Below, in pieces: positions 11,847 through 23,761 of a stretch of 64,000 nucleotides of DNA. How positions within the stretch are numbered: the stretch's first letter is position 1; each line of letters starts with the position of its first letter. The DNA lies in assembly GCA_023213395.1 (NCBI GenBank), contig CM041465.1, forward strand, positions 105,593,741 to 105,657,740, read 5' to 3'. The position numbers and the translations under genes were made by a program. The DNA comes from Cycas panzhihuaensis. Lineage: Eukaryota; Cycadophyta. The notes below the pieces were generated by a model, which saw nothing but the letters and a program-made list of their open reading frames with translations, searched no databases and had not been told where the DNA came from.

Positions 11847-12750
11847 ATGGCATCCTTGATTCTAGGCCTAAGTAACATTAATAAATTGATTGGAAATAAC
11901 TATAATATATGGACTAAAATTGAAGCCCTCTTACATGCTAAAAATACATTGGAACTTACCATAGGAGAAGAAAAAATGCTAGATGCTAAAGGAGATGCTT
12001 AAAGGAATTGGAAAGAAAGAAATAATATAGGAGTAATAACATTAAAACTGTCTATTTTTTATTATTTATTGATATATATAGACAAACTAAATACTTATTC
12101 TCAAATTTGGAAAACCCTAGAATATCTCTATATTCAAAAGAATAGAGCAAGGGTTGTTGCTTTAAAAGAAGAATTATTTAAATTGGTTATGAAAGAAATA
12201 GACACTGTAACCAACTTTATTCATAGGGTTACTACTATCCAGAATGAACTTTTAAGTACTGGGGAAGAGATTTTAGAAAAAGAAATTATTGAAATGGTAG
12301 AAGAAAAACTTCCCAAGGCCTTTAATATAACCACTAATATCATCACCAACACTGACATAATTGAAGAAATATCACTTGATGATCTGACTGGCATGTTGAT
12401 AAGATAGGAACAAAGGAATAGAAGATGTGAAGATGAAATAGAAGATGCTTTTACAATAAGACTCAACATAGGAAGCTCAAGAGGAAGAGGGTGCTTTAGA
12501 GGAAAAGAACATACATCCGAGTTTAGGACTCCTTCATATGGAAGATGACCAAAAAGTTGAGGTTGGGGTCACATGTACACTCCAAGAGATGCTTAGGTTT
12601 GCTTCCACTATGCCAAACATGGTCACTTTTCAAGTCAATATCAGATGTTTAATATCTACTATCACTGTAGATAGTTAGGGCACTATCTGTATCAATGTCG
12701 TCAAAGAAGAGATGAGATTCAGAGAGGGAAAATACTTGTTAGAAACTACA
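11847..12750 (+). pseudogene. Gag of copia element D
   Basis: The start at 11847 (MASLILGLSNINKLIG) leads into NNYNIWTKIEALL, the copia Gag N-terminal pattern. A TAA interrupts it near 12000. The main capsid part is in the frame 12069-12407, with TLEYLYIQKN, FIHRVTTIQNELLS and DLTGMLIR typical of the UBN2/retrotran_gag family. Degenerate CCHC zinc knuckles follow at about 12600-12720 (CFHYAKHGHF, YYHCR-stop-LGHYLYQC), with key Cys residues changed. Gag would form the particle and bind RNA; this copy cannot. Conserved residues are still readable, so the decay is substitution rather than rearrangement. Confidence 0.85.
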
Positions 12751-13884
12751 GTAAGGAACAACTAGAGGAGGAAGAAGAAGAAATAACTTTTATTACTACT
12801 CTATCTTCTAGTCTTCATGACTTTGATTTATGGTTCATCGACTCAAAGGCATCCAGGCACATGACAAATAGAAAGGATCAATTTGATTTAATAAAAAGCT
12901 GTAAAGAAAGTCAAGCTTGGAGATAAGTGCCCTTTGCATATTGAAGTAGGAACTATTTCCATAAACCTGCATGGTTCTGTAAAAAATTTGGGAATGTACT
13001 CTATACTTGAACTCAACATAAATCTCATGTCAGTATCTCAACTAAGCAATAAGGGCTTAAGAACCATTTTTTATGAAAAGGGAATGTGTTATATATTGGA
13101 TATGAAAAATGAAGGTGATGTCATTGCCAAGGGAGTGAAGTGCAATGATCTATACAAATTGTTGTCCATTCCTATTAATCCCAACATAAATGTAAAAGTA
13201 TTCTCTATTGTAAATCTCAATAATAACAAAGTATAGCATTTGAAGTATGGATATCTTACCTTGGATAAATTAGAAATGATGAAGAAAAATAATGTAGTAA
13301 ATGGTCTTCCTTCCATCTCATCAGAAGATTTTGTTTGCAAAGGCTATCAATATAGAAAACAACATTATTTTCCCTTTAAAGTTAATAAATAGTGTGCTCA
13401 AGAGAAACTAGAGTTAATACACACAGACTTATATGGTCCTCTAACACCTTTATCTGTAAATAGTTCTAGATATTTATTAACCTTCATTGGTGATTCCACC
13501 ATAAATGTATGGGTGCATTTTATTCATAATAAGTCAGATGTATTTGATACATTTAAGGAATTCAAATTTGAGGTAGAGTTAGAATTAAGATGTAAAATTA
13601 AATGTATCAGGTCTGAAAATGGAGGGGAATATATCTCAAAGGAATTCCTTGAATTATGTAAAGCCAAGGGAATTCAAATACAGTTCACAACTCCTCATAC
13701 ACCTTAGTCAAATGGTGTAGCTAAATGAAAGAATAGAACCATAATAGAAATGGCTAGAAGTATGATCCTGAAAAATAAGTTTTGAGGACCTACTAGGCAG
13801 AGGAAGTAAATATAGCTTGTTACCCGATCAATTAAAATCCAATAATAACACTACAATAGATAACTCTAGAAGAAGCTTGGAGTG
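12751..13884 (+). pseudogene. Protease and integrase N-terminal half of copia D
   Basis: The protease motif reads FIDSKASRHMT where the family has D-S-G-A-S, so the Gly of the active site is lost. Landmarks NLMSVSQLSNKG and the integrase core follow: LELIHTDLYGPL (first catalytic Asp), IRSENGGEY (second Asp replaced by Glu) and TPHTP-stop-SNGVAK. In-frame stops sit at Gln, Trp or Arg positions. The reading stops at TLEEAWS (13884), where element B begins, and resumes at 50903 with GRKPDVSNLRIFG. Joined in reading order this is the usual copia phrase, which proves that B interrupts D's integrase. Confidence 0.88.
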
Positions 13885-16445
13885 TGAAACGCTCGCTACG
13901 GGGTGGTGTCCCTACGTCTAACAAAAGGATATAAGAATACGCTATGCTAACTAAGCTAGGCAACGAGGACCTCACCTCGCAGGGTGTCCGTGCGCTGGAG
14001 CATGGATTCGGGACTGTAAGGTGCCTGGTTGCTTCTAGGTAGCCGTGCAAAGCAAGGCCTTCCTACCCTTTGGATGGCCGGGAAGGAGAGAGAATGCCTT
14101 ATGCATTGCGTCTTCTCGAGGCAATGAGAAGGCAACGAATGGAAGGGCAACTAACTAATGTGCAGGAAAATGCAGGAAATGGCGCAATGAGGTCAATTTG
14201 AATGCGATGCGAGCAAGCTATCTACACTATGCTACGCTAGCTAAAGCAAGAAATAATGTAAAAATGAATGCACTTTTCCTTTTTTCTTTATAGTCTTTTA
14301 CAATTTCCTAATTACACTGGCAAATGCATGAAAGGTAGCAATGTAAAAGGGGATATGCAGGAAATAAGGGGAATACCTGGATCCGATGCCTGAATGGAGT
14401 GCAGCTCATCTCTCTAAGTCCTGTTCCTTTCTACTTCGTTCGTCATGCATGCGATGCCGATCGGTGGTAGTTGCCAAAAGCGATAGAAGAGGGGTTTACT
14501 TACCTCCCCTTAAGCATGCAAAAGCAAATAAATGGAAAGAAACGAAAAGCTTGAAACCAAAAAAGGAAATGCACTATGCAGGGAACTAACCTGTAATGGG
14601 TTTGTCCCGCGTGTCGCTTCACCAATGCGCGGTCCTGCAAACAGGTGAGAAGAAAACCTTCCTCTCTGAAGAGAGGCTACGAAATATACCAAAAATATAT
14701 ATATATACTGAAATCAAATGGAACTAAGATCTATGCTAAGTATCAAAATATAACCAAATGAAATAGCAACATGCAAGAGATACTCTCACCACCATACACC
14801 ATGAAGACACTCGAAAGGGAAAGGAGTATAGCCTTGGGATGGCTAACTCACCCATGGGAGACCTCCATGGAACTCGGGAAAGGGAAACTAATTGGCAACT
14901 AAGTAGTGAGGCAATAAACCATAACAAGGAAAAGAATAACATAACAAACTGAGGCTTACATAGGGCCCAACACCAACGGGTAAGACTTCTAGCAATGATG
15001 TAGTGACGGGTTAGCTATGCTAACCTGAACACCCCAACCAAATTCCCTAAACTCCCTTAGCATGTTCCCTAAGAAAGCATTGATGGCAAAGGGAAAGAGG
15101 ACAAGGGACAAAACCCTTAGGGAGAAGGATAGCAATGGGGGACAGAACCCTGCCTACCTCCCTCAAATCCTCGTGGGTTACTCCTTTGCACCGGCTAACC
15201 AAGGAAGGGGTAAAAGAAATGGTTTAAGGAAAATAGTGAGGCCTTAAAGAAGCAATGGGAGGATATTCCTAATCTAGTGCAACACTATGAGGAAAACTAG
15301 CTAACTAGGATCTCATTTATTAACAGACAAAAGAAATAGGAACAAAATGAATTGTAAGTAGAAACAAGAAATACCTTATAGGAAGAAGATCAATCATGAA
15401 CTTTGCTACTGGGAAACAGCAGTAATAACCAACGTATGAAGACTGATCGTGAGAGGTTCTTGCAAGAGCGAAAATGTGGAAAACTCCTTGCAAACTTGGA
15501 GCCTTGGAAGTGGGCTCTTTGGGAAGCTTTTGAGTGAAAATGTCCTTTGGGACCTTGAGCACCTGCAAAACGATATGGGACTTGCTATGGAGAGCTGTAG
15601 GGGGCAGTAATGGCCCTGCAAGTCTAGTTGGTAGCAATCATTTTCTTCTTTGTTCAGTTGCTTTGTATGTAGATTATCTTTTCTATGTGTTTTCTTGTTG
15701 AAAAGTTAGAAATTTTTCCAAGAGATTTGAAAAATAGCCAAAAGATCTGAAAAATTGGGAGCAAAATCCCCTTTATCCCCCCTGTTCACAACCGGTGAAT
15801 GTTGGGGATGTCAGGGCGACTCGAATCAATCAATGCCATGTGACAGCTACGCAAAAACTAAACTATCACGTGGCTCTCTTTTTAAATTTCAAGCATATAC
15901 TGCAGAACTATGCATCAAAAGAAAGATCAAGCATCGCTAAGTTTACAGCAGTATCAGGTTGGAAATAAAAAAAGAGAAAAATGAGCAGAAATATAAGGTT
16001 TTGAAGTAAAAATCAAGGCTAAGTATAAGCTAGAGTAGCTGGGGGAATGCCCAGGTAATGGGCAGGTACCCAAAATAATGAAAAAAAGTCCTAACTAAGG
16101 ATTAAATCAGGCTTAGGAAGGACTGCAATGTAAGCAACATGTTGTAACGGGAGCAAGTAGGACTGATGGAAACATCTCGGGAGACCATGGAGACAACGTG
16201 GGTGGCTGTGCGCCATACGGGGTGTAGCATTCACCGAGGAATGCCCCCGCTGTGGGTCATCATAGGCTGATGGTGTGCCGTAAGCACATGCATTATGAGT
16301 AAGTAGAAAAGCAATGCGCAGCAGCATATGTCAAGCAACCTACTCTAAATAACCTCAATCAAGCATGGGCAAGAAAAGGTAAGAAAGTATACCTGAACAA
16401 ACCTGCATCGATGCGTCTCAAGTCCATTCCTAGTAGCCGGAAACA
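13885..16445 (-). repeat. 3' LTR of element B (2561 bp)
   Basis: The left end is TGAAACGCTCGC and the right end is CCGGAAACA, so it starts TGTTTCC on the element's strand. It aligns throughout with 48193-50902. Its AT microsatellite is only 13 bp (about 14695-14707), against 147 bp in the 5' LTR. Confidence 0.9.
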
Positions 16446-16521
16446 TCGCCTTGGCGCAGAGCCTCACCGCCTAAGCGTAACTCGATGGCAAATCACGACA
16501 ATCAAAGATATGAGTAGCACA

Positions 16522-16524
<3 letters not shown>

Positions 16525-16607
<83 letters not shown>
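16525..16607. repeat. (AT)n microsatellite, 83 bp, in element B
   Basis: A pure AT dinucleotide run lies between the RNase H and the 3' LTR of B. The same site in element A (about 38390) has only about 10 bp of AT. Frames of alternating Tyr-Ile here are artefacts. Confidence 0.95.
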
Positions 16608-16609
<2 letters not shown>

Positions 16610-16866
16610 CAATAAAGAGTAGCACGTGGGCCAAGGGCATAGGCAAGTGTCGTGGCAAAACGTGTGGACAAGGGAGACGAAGACGAGGACAACGTAGGGG
16701 CTGCCTACACATCGTCTAAACACCAACCTGTAAATGAGGTAAGCAAGTAAAAGGGGATGCCCCTATTGCCGAAGTGAAAGTGAAGTAGGAGGGCATCCAA
16801 CAAATAGAGCAAGCACATCTAATCAACAACAACGAGAGACTTGGGCACAGGCTGGCCAGGCAAGCC

Positions 16867-17289
16867 TCAGGGACAATTGTCTAGAAGAGGGAGGCGACAC
16901 TCAAGGATGAGGCGGACGAGGCTGTCGGCCTCAGCATTGAGGTGCCTAGGGATATGCTGAATATCCACTGACGAGAAACAAGCTAGAAGAGACCTGGTGG
17001 CAGACGCGAGGGTTCTCAGGTGAGGGCATCGCACCTAGTAGACCTGGGTGAGATGGGACACTACAACCTGAGAATCACAAAACAACACGATGGACCCACA
17101 ATGGAAATGGAGAGCATCGGTAAGGGCTTCAATAACGGCCATGTACTCGGCTTCATTATTGGTTACCTCGGGAAGAAAGACCCTAGAACAAAAGAAATCG
17201 TATCCGGAGGGGCTGCGAAGAATCCACGCAGTGGCGGAAGGTCTGGGGTTACCACGACTTCTATCATCGGTAAAAACGAGAAGGGACAT
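16867..17289 (-). pseudogene. Archaeal-type RNase H (aRNH) downstream of integrase, element B
   Basis: The 141-codon frame starts MSLLVFTDDRSRGNPRPSAT. RNase H degrades the RNA strand of the RNA-DNA hybrid. The first catalytic motif is normally T-D-G-G-S-R-G-N-P-G; here Gly-Gly has become Asp-Arg. NNEAEY (catalytic Glu), FCDSQVVVSHL (Asp) and HIPRHLNAEADSLV (last Asp) are intact. One stop interrupts it at 17035-17037 (TQVY-stop-VRCPHL). A second RNase H of this type is the hallmark of the Tat lineage; its position after the integrase, next to the 3' LTR, is shared with element A. B therefore encodes two RNase H domains. Confidence 0.85.
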
Positions 17290-17802
17290 GCCTGAATACT
17301 AAGTTCTAGGAGTAAACAAATAGCAATGAAAGTAAAAGAAAGACTTAAATGGCAAGGAAAAAGGTGGCCGAGAAGGGTAGGAGGACCTAGCAATGAGGTT
17401 ACCTGAGAATGAAATCAAGCTATCCGGCCACTGGCTGAGAGTGGGCAGAGAAAAGACGCCCTGGAATGCCAAAGGTTGCTTTGCCCCCAGATAGGGGAGC
17501 ATTCCCTTTGGAGACCCCAAGAGTGAGAAAAGGCTGTGAAAATAAGTCTAGGATGGCAAAATGAGCCAAACGAGTATAAACGTGGGCGTGCACGGGAGTA
17601 GCACGTAAAACGATGCAGAAGGGCCCTGGCAAAAGTGTGATAATGAGGCACCATAAATGCCCTTACAAGGGAGGGCAAAAAGGGAATTAATAGAGCACAA
17701 TGGGTGCCAGGGCCAGAAGGCAAAGGCTACTAGGAAAAAGGGATGGTCCCAATGACTGTGGCGAGGTCAGAAATGGAAGAAATACCCGTCAGGACCCCCG
17801 CC

Positions 17803-17809
17803 TATATAA
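17803..17809 (+). promoter_or_regulatory. TATA box for the antisense PMD gene in element B
   Basis: CCTATATAAGG sits 160 bp upstream of the proposed ATG, in GC-richer DNA (preceded by GACCCCCG), inside the segment that element A lacks. It suits plant core promoters, with transcription starting near 17835. An ATG at 17815, probably upstream of transcription, opens a short frame that ends before 17970. Confidence 0.55.
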
Positions 17810-17969
17810 GGAAAATGAATGAAAATCGAATTCATTTTCACCAGCTCTCATACGAAACCAGAGCCACTCCCTTACGACGCAGAGCGCTACCTGACTTCGA
17901 ATGCATGCAGGAGACGATCTGACAGTTGGATCTGAGCATAGCGACAGCCGTTACGACTAGCGAGACAAG

Positions 17970-19992
17970 ATGGCGACGGTTAGGCCAGACCCAGTGAGTG
18001 GATCTCGCAAAACCTTCCCCATTTCAAAGTTCAAAGTTTAATGCTTTTTAGCTAATTTTTATACATTTTTATACCCCTTATGGGCAATCGGATGCCTCTT
18101 GGAGTCCGAATCAGACCCGAAAAGAGGCAAGGACCTGGGCATTAGGCAGACCTGGTCTCGGTGGGTCCCACGGGGGTCCACCACAAAAATTTTAGGATTT
18201 TTCACAAAACCCCTTTAGGGGGTTGTTATCAGATCAGCCCAAGATCAAGATCACGATCTTGGCCACGGGATAGCTATAGGAGAGCGATCACCGTGGGACC
18301 CACCCTAAATTTAGCAGTACCGCTAAATTTAGAGTGGTTCACAGGCAGAAAACCAGAAAAAACCAAAAGAGGGCCCAAACAGCCCCCAAAATTAGGAAGG
18401 AAAATCAAAAAGAGAGCTAGGAGCCTAGATGACTGCTAGGAGGCTGACATTGACTAACTTTTGATGATTGCAGGCAGTTATCACGGTGGATAACTGCGAG
18501 AACATCGGCATGCCAATACTGAGCTACATAGAGGTGACGTCCCAAGAGGACAAGGCAACTCTGAAGAGGTGTGGCCTATACAAGGCCCTCAAGACTCCCC
18601 AGTTCGCGTCAAACCAGAGGCTTCTGGTTGACATTGTATCGCACTGGGACAGGAAGAGGCACGTATTTTACCTACCTCAGATAGGTGATATCACGATTAC
18701 CCTAGAAGACATTAGGCAGATTCTGGGGGTTCCAGCGACAGGGAAGCCAGTGAGGCTAGGAGTGCTGCCTAGCACCGAGGTAGTACACTGGGAGGCAGCC
18801 CAGTTCCTCACAGGGACCGACAAGTGGGAGCGGAGGGGAGCTCCCCTCCAGACTATGCTCATGTCCAAGATTCCTCAGGTGAGGAAGTTGATAGTACTAT
18901 GCATTCTATTTCGGATTTCCTGGAAACAGAACTACAAGGAGATCCCCGGAGGTTGGGTGGATGCAGCGCACCGGTGCGAGGCCGGCGGGAGGATGGATTA
19001 GGCGACCCTAGTTGCAGCGAACCTCATCGTCCAGCTAGACACCATCCGGAGGTCTGGCAAAGGAGGATTCTCTTACAGCACGCTGTTGCAATGCTGGTTC
19101 TTTGATTATTTTGTGGCAGTGGCACTAGCAGGGGGGCTATACCCCATAGCAGAGTGGGCCCCGATGGTCCATAGATGGTAGACGCGGCTCTGAGGGATGG
19201 AGGATCAGGCACATGTCTGTCAGTCAGTCGATGCGATGTCACTCGACCTCCTCACTCTAACAGACTATACAGCAGATCCATATAGAGCAGTGAGGTGGGA
19301 GAGTGACGATGGAGCGGGCGGAGCAGGAGCACCCATCGACGATGACGATGACGATGACAGCGACGATGATAGTGGCGACGACAGTGATGATGGGGGAGAT
19401 GGGGCTAGCCCATCACGACCTGCAAGAGAGGCAGGTCCATCACAGTCAGTAGGAGGAGCAGCGGGACCATCTGGGATTGCTAGAGGAGGGGCAGGCCCAT
19501 CAAGAACCGCTGAGGTGAGCAGGGTGCTAGAGACCAAGGGCCGCAGACTACGGATTGTGAGGAGATCCGGAAAGGTGAGGGTCGAGCCAGTCCTTGCTAG
19601 GAGCAAGGTTGAGGCAGAGGAGGTACCTGAGGACGAGGTACCTACAGCTGGTGGAGGGCTAGGAGACGAGGACGTCGCTCAAGTAGAGGAGCCGACGGCC
19701 ATGGCAGGTGAGACCTAACTGTTCCCTTAGTCGTTCAACACCTAAACAGATACTTGATTTCATTTTATTATGGTATGTAGTGAGGATATACACTGACACA
19801 CGACATGTTGCATTGACAGGTGTAGTAGAGGTCCGGAGACTGGTGAAGGCCATGGTTAGGGAGATGTTCCCTCAGGTCTACGCAGAGGGGCAACCGCCCA
19901 TCCAGGCAGAGGATGCGCCAGTCGGCTGTGAGCCCACATGCAGCGTTGCCCCACTGGCGAGGGTGAGAGACATCCGGGTCAGAGACCTGTGA
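17970..19992 (+). pseudogene. Plant mobile domain (PMD, MAIN-like) gene, antisense within element B
   Basis: Exon 1 is 17970-17993 (MATVRPDP), exon 2 is 18474-19707 and exon 3 is 19820-19992. The introns start GTGAGT and GTGAGA, end TTGCAG and TTGACAG, and keep the reading frame (phases 0 and 1). Exon 2 carries a PMD: LLVDIVSHWDRKRHVFYLP, then ITITLEDIRQILGVPATGKPV, then CWFFDYFVAVALAGG. An acidic tract (about 19340-19400) and a Gly/Ser/Pro-rich tail follow. Three in-frame stops (TAG 18999, TAG 19179, TGA 19191) make it a pseudogene; each is one transition from Trp, Gln or Arg. PMD proteins of the MAIN/MAIL1 type act in transposon silencing and genome stability; PMDs also occur inside plant transposons. 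The role here is unknown. Confidence 0.75.
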
Positions 19993-20300
19993 ATACATGG
20001 TGTTCTAGGGCACTGCAGAGATCTCGGCGTGCCCGTGGGCGAGTGGGACGAGCTGCGCGAATGAGTCTAGGCCTTGGAGGCTCAGGGTGGATCAGGAGGA
20101 GATGCGGGAGTAGGATCTGCATAGCAGTACTAGAGGAGCACCTCAAGGTGACAGAGGAGAAGTTCCAGAGTATGGAGGAGGGACTCTGGGGAGAGAGGGA
20201 TCATATCCAGACTCGATATGATCAGCTAGTGGCACAAATGGTCTCGAGGTCGAGCAGGAGCCAGACCCATACATACACACAGTGGCTACAACCCTGAGAT
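19993..20300 (+). other. Possible last exon of the PMD gene (coiled-coil-like)
   Basis: In another frame, about 20115-20297 encodes AVLEEHLKVTEEKFQSMEEG followed by RDHIQTRYDQLVAQM, with heptad-like Leu/Val/Met spacing. It could be a final exon or a frameshifted tail of the PMD protein. No convincing splice junction was fixed. Confidence 0.35.
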
Positions 20301-20560
20301 GACCTCAGGATGAGGGGAGCGAGGCAGGCAGCTCGCAGAGGCCTAGGAGGAGCCTCAGAGTGATGTGGTCCCCAGGACAGGGATCACATAGACCAGGGGA
20401 TGGCACCCTAGGATCAGGACAACAGTAGCCTAGGAGATGTACATATATATGGTTTTGATAGGATAGAGAAGGCCTCCACGGGGTCATATGTAGGCTCACA
20501 TGATTGTACCCCCCTGCAAGGATCCCGGCTTTCCACATGCATGATGTACTATGACATTTT

Positions 20561-20562
<2 letters not shown>

Positions 20563-20609
<47 letters not shown>
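20563..20609. repeat. (AT)n microsatellite, 47 bp, at the edge of the PMD segment
   Basis: A pure AT run lies about 25 bp inside the right edge of the segment of B that is missing from A (edge about 20632). Confidence 0.95.
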
Positions 20610-20610
<1 letters not shown>

Positions 20611-20897
20611 GGGGTAATTGGAACCCCATTTTGACATGAAATAGTGTGTATCATGTATGATAGAGATAGCATGTATGATTTACTTTTATAGATGAATATT
20701 TTTGTATGTTGCAAATGTTTAAATGTAAATATGTTTTGTCGTAAGTATTTTGTTATAAATATTTGGTTGTAAAATACATGTGTTTCCTTCCATGTATGGC
20801 TATATGTCTAACAGGAGCACACACGTCCACCATAAACAGAGGTGATCGAGACGTGTGAGGTTAGAAATAGAGCAACATGCATGTCCATGGATGAGCA

Positions 20898-23486
20898 TGT
20901 TTCCCAGCTACTGGGAATGGACTCGAGATGCATCGATCCAGGTTGTTCAGGTATATTCTCTTACCCTTTTTGCCTTGGTTTGATTAAGGTTATTTAGAGT
21001 AGATTGCTTGACATACGCCTGCCTGTGCATATTGCTTGTCTGCTTGCTCATAATGCATGTGCCTGACGGCACGCCTTCAGCCTATGACGACTCATAGCGG
21101 GGGCATTCCTCAGTGAATGTTACACCCCGTATGGTGTACAGTCACCCATGATGTCTCCACAGTTTCCCGGGATCGTTTCCGCTAGCTTATTCGCTAATGC
21201 TGCGACATGTCATTTGCCTTGCCGTCCTTTCTAAGTCAAACTCGATCCTTAGTTAGGACTTTTTGGGTTGTTTTGGGTACTTGCCCACCCGCACCGGCAT
21301 TCCCCACCGATTTAATTCATAATTAGCTTCTGTTTTTGCTTCAAAACCTGATTCTGCTACTTGTTTTTCTCCTTTTTTTCAGTTAATCACAGTAAACTTA
21401 GCGATCTGCAGAGTTTGCAATGCATCAGAGTTTGCCGCCAAGACGATCGCTTGAAATTTAAAAAAAGAGAACCACGCGACAGTTTCCGCTTTTTTCGCGA
21501 AACTGCCGCGTGGCTTCGTTCGATTGGAGACGCCCTGACATCCCCAACATTCACCTACTGTGAACAGGGGATAAAGGGATTTTTCCTCTCCATTTTGAGG
21601 ACTTTTTGCCCATTTTCCAAACTTTCAAGAGGATTTTCCAAGAGACTGCACACAGGAAAACATACAGAAAACACAAGAAGTTCATGCACAACAACTGAGG
21701 AGGGTGAACCAGGCTGCCACTAGTGGATTTTCAGGGCCATTGCTGCCCCTTACTACTCTCCACAGCCAGCTTTATTCCCCTTGCAGCTGCTCAGAGATTC
21801 AAGGGACTTCTTCAACCAAGAAGCTGCCCCAAAGACTTACTTCACAGCTCTAACTTTACAAGGAGCCTCTTCCATCTACACTTCAGCAGGACATACTCAT
21901 AATCAGCCTCCATTTGACCTTCATTGCTACTGTTCCTAGTGGCAGGAGGCATGCTTGACTTCTCTACACAAGGTACCCCTTAGTTTTACTTGCAATTTCT
22001 TGTATTTTACTTGCATTTTCTCTTCTTTTCACTTGTACTTCCTTCTTTTTTTTACTTGCAAACCTTTGGGCATGTTTGCAATCTTTTTTCTATTTTTCTA
22101 GCAAGCATTCCACCTCTTTTTTCTCCCTGCTTTACCTCTTTTACCCCATAAATGAAAGTAACTACCATTGGCCATAGATGTCCCGTAGTGCTATCTTGAC
22201 CCAAATCCACTTTCTCGGTGTTTTTTTGGAGTCCCTCATCTTCTCCAAGCCTTCTTTTACTCCTTCCCCACGCCCAGAGTAAGGGAGCATACACGAGGAT
22301 TTGAGAGAGATAAAGGCGGGTTCCGCCCCCATTACCGTCCTTCTCCCCAAGGGTTCCGTCCCTTGTCCTCTTCCCCACTGCACGCTGCTGTCTCAAGGAA
22401 CGGGTCGAAGGAGTTTAAGGGATTGTGTCAGGACATCCGGACCAGCTTGAGATAATCCGCATCCACCTTGTTCCACCCGGCATTCCTTTCTTGGGCCCTT
22501 TGGAGACCTCCCGTGGGTGAGTTAGCCATCCCGAGGCTATACTCAGTTCCGCTTGGTATGTGTGTGTAGCATTTGGTAGTGTATGAGTATCTCGCACGCT
22601 CTTATTTCGTTCCACTACATTCTAACATATAGCTTAGCTTATTTAGTTGAGTTGATTTCAGTTTGCAATACATATACATATATCTCTTTATATATTTTGT
22701 CGCCTCTCTCCCGAGATGAAGGTGCTCTTTGTGCTTTCTTGCAGGATCGTGTTGGTGGAGGTGGTGCGTGGAGCGAACCCATTGCTGGTTAGCTCCCATA
22801 CGGTATTTTCTCTCCTTTAGTTTTGAGTTTCCTTTTCGTCCTTTCATTTCATTTGATTTCGCATGCTCACGGGGAGGTAAGTGAACCCCCTTATCATCAT
22901 AAACCGGCGTCGCATGCATGGAGAAAGGAGGAAGAGGGAGCGGAACCTAGCGAGATTTGCCGTACTTCTAATCAAACGCCAGATCCAGGTATTCTTCTCG
23001 TTTCTTTCGTGTTTCCTTTTATATTATTCTTCTCCTTTTGCATTTGCCTGAATAGATAAGAAAGGATAAAAGAACATAAAGAAAAAGGGAAAAAATAATC
23101 GTTTCTTTGCATTTACTTTTCTGCACTAGTTTCTTGTTCTACATAGCATAGTGTAGACACCCCCCTTTTGTGTCAAACCTGAGCTATCCCTTTTGCCATT
23201 TGCTTGTGTGTTGGATCAGTTGTCCCCCCTTGCCTTCGTTGCCTTCTCATTGCCTTGAGAAGCCGCAACGCGCGAGGCGCCTCCTCTCCTCCCCGGCCAT
23301 CCGAAGGGTAGGAAGGCCTCGCTTTTGCACGGCTGCCTGGAAGCAACCAGGCACCTTGCATCCGAACCGGCCCCAAGACACGGACGTCCTGCGAGGTGAG
23401 GTCCTCACTTGCTCAGCCTAGTTAGCGTAGTGTCTTTTATCCCCCTTTGCTAGACGTAGGATCACCGCCCCGCAGAGAGCGTTTCA
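20898..23486 (+). repeat. 5' LTR of element A (2589 bp)
   Basis: It starts TGTTTCCCAG and ends GAGAGCGTTTCA. A perfect 7-bp inverted repeat with a 3-base loop (TTCCCAG-CTA-CTGGGAA) lies 2 bp from the start. It aligns with 38482-41085. The open frames inside, including one at 22823-23059 that recurs at 40420-40656, show no coding signal. Confidence 0.93.
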
Positions 23487-23487
23487 C

Positions 23488-23505
23488 TGGCGACCATACT
23501 GGGGA
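23488..23505 (+). other. Primer binding site of element A
   Basis: TGGCGACCATACTGGGGA lies one base after the LTR end and is identical to the site of B. It is of the Tat/Ogre type rather than the initiator-Met type. Confidence 0.88.
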
Positions 23506-23761
23506 CTGCCAGTTAGAAAGCTAAATTCGCTTCTCTCTTCCGTTGGTGTTCTTGCCTCTAGGTGAGTTCTCGTTCTGTGTTTTCAGTTGGGCAACCCCCA
23601 ACGCGCTTGCATCTCTTCCCTTATTTTCTCTTTTTTGTTTCTTCTAACAACGCTCGCAAAGGCGTTACATGCGACGTTTCTCGCGTCGCTTGCGAGGTTT
23701 GCCTCCGTTGCTAGAAGGCCAATCGCCTCGTTCCCTTCCGTCGTCGAATCCCGAATCGACA

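Noticed and set aside
16411-16726. Several frames with long Tyr-Ile repeats.
   Set aside because: They translate an AT microsatellite.
19265-19606. A 113-codon minus-strand frame rich in Ser, Pro and Leu.
   Set aside because: It is the antisense shadow of the acidic and Gly-rich tail of the PMD gene.
17741-20632. PMD segment as an ordinary host gene or a MULE insertion.
   Set aside because: Both flanks are continuous element B sequence, and I see no terminal inverted repeats or target duplication at its edges.
22823-23059. A 78-codon frame that recurs almost unchanged at 40420-40656.
   Set aside because: The two copies are the two LTRs of element A, so the similarity is expected; no domain or coding bias is visible.
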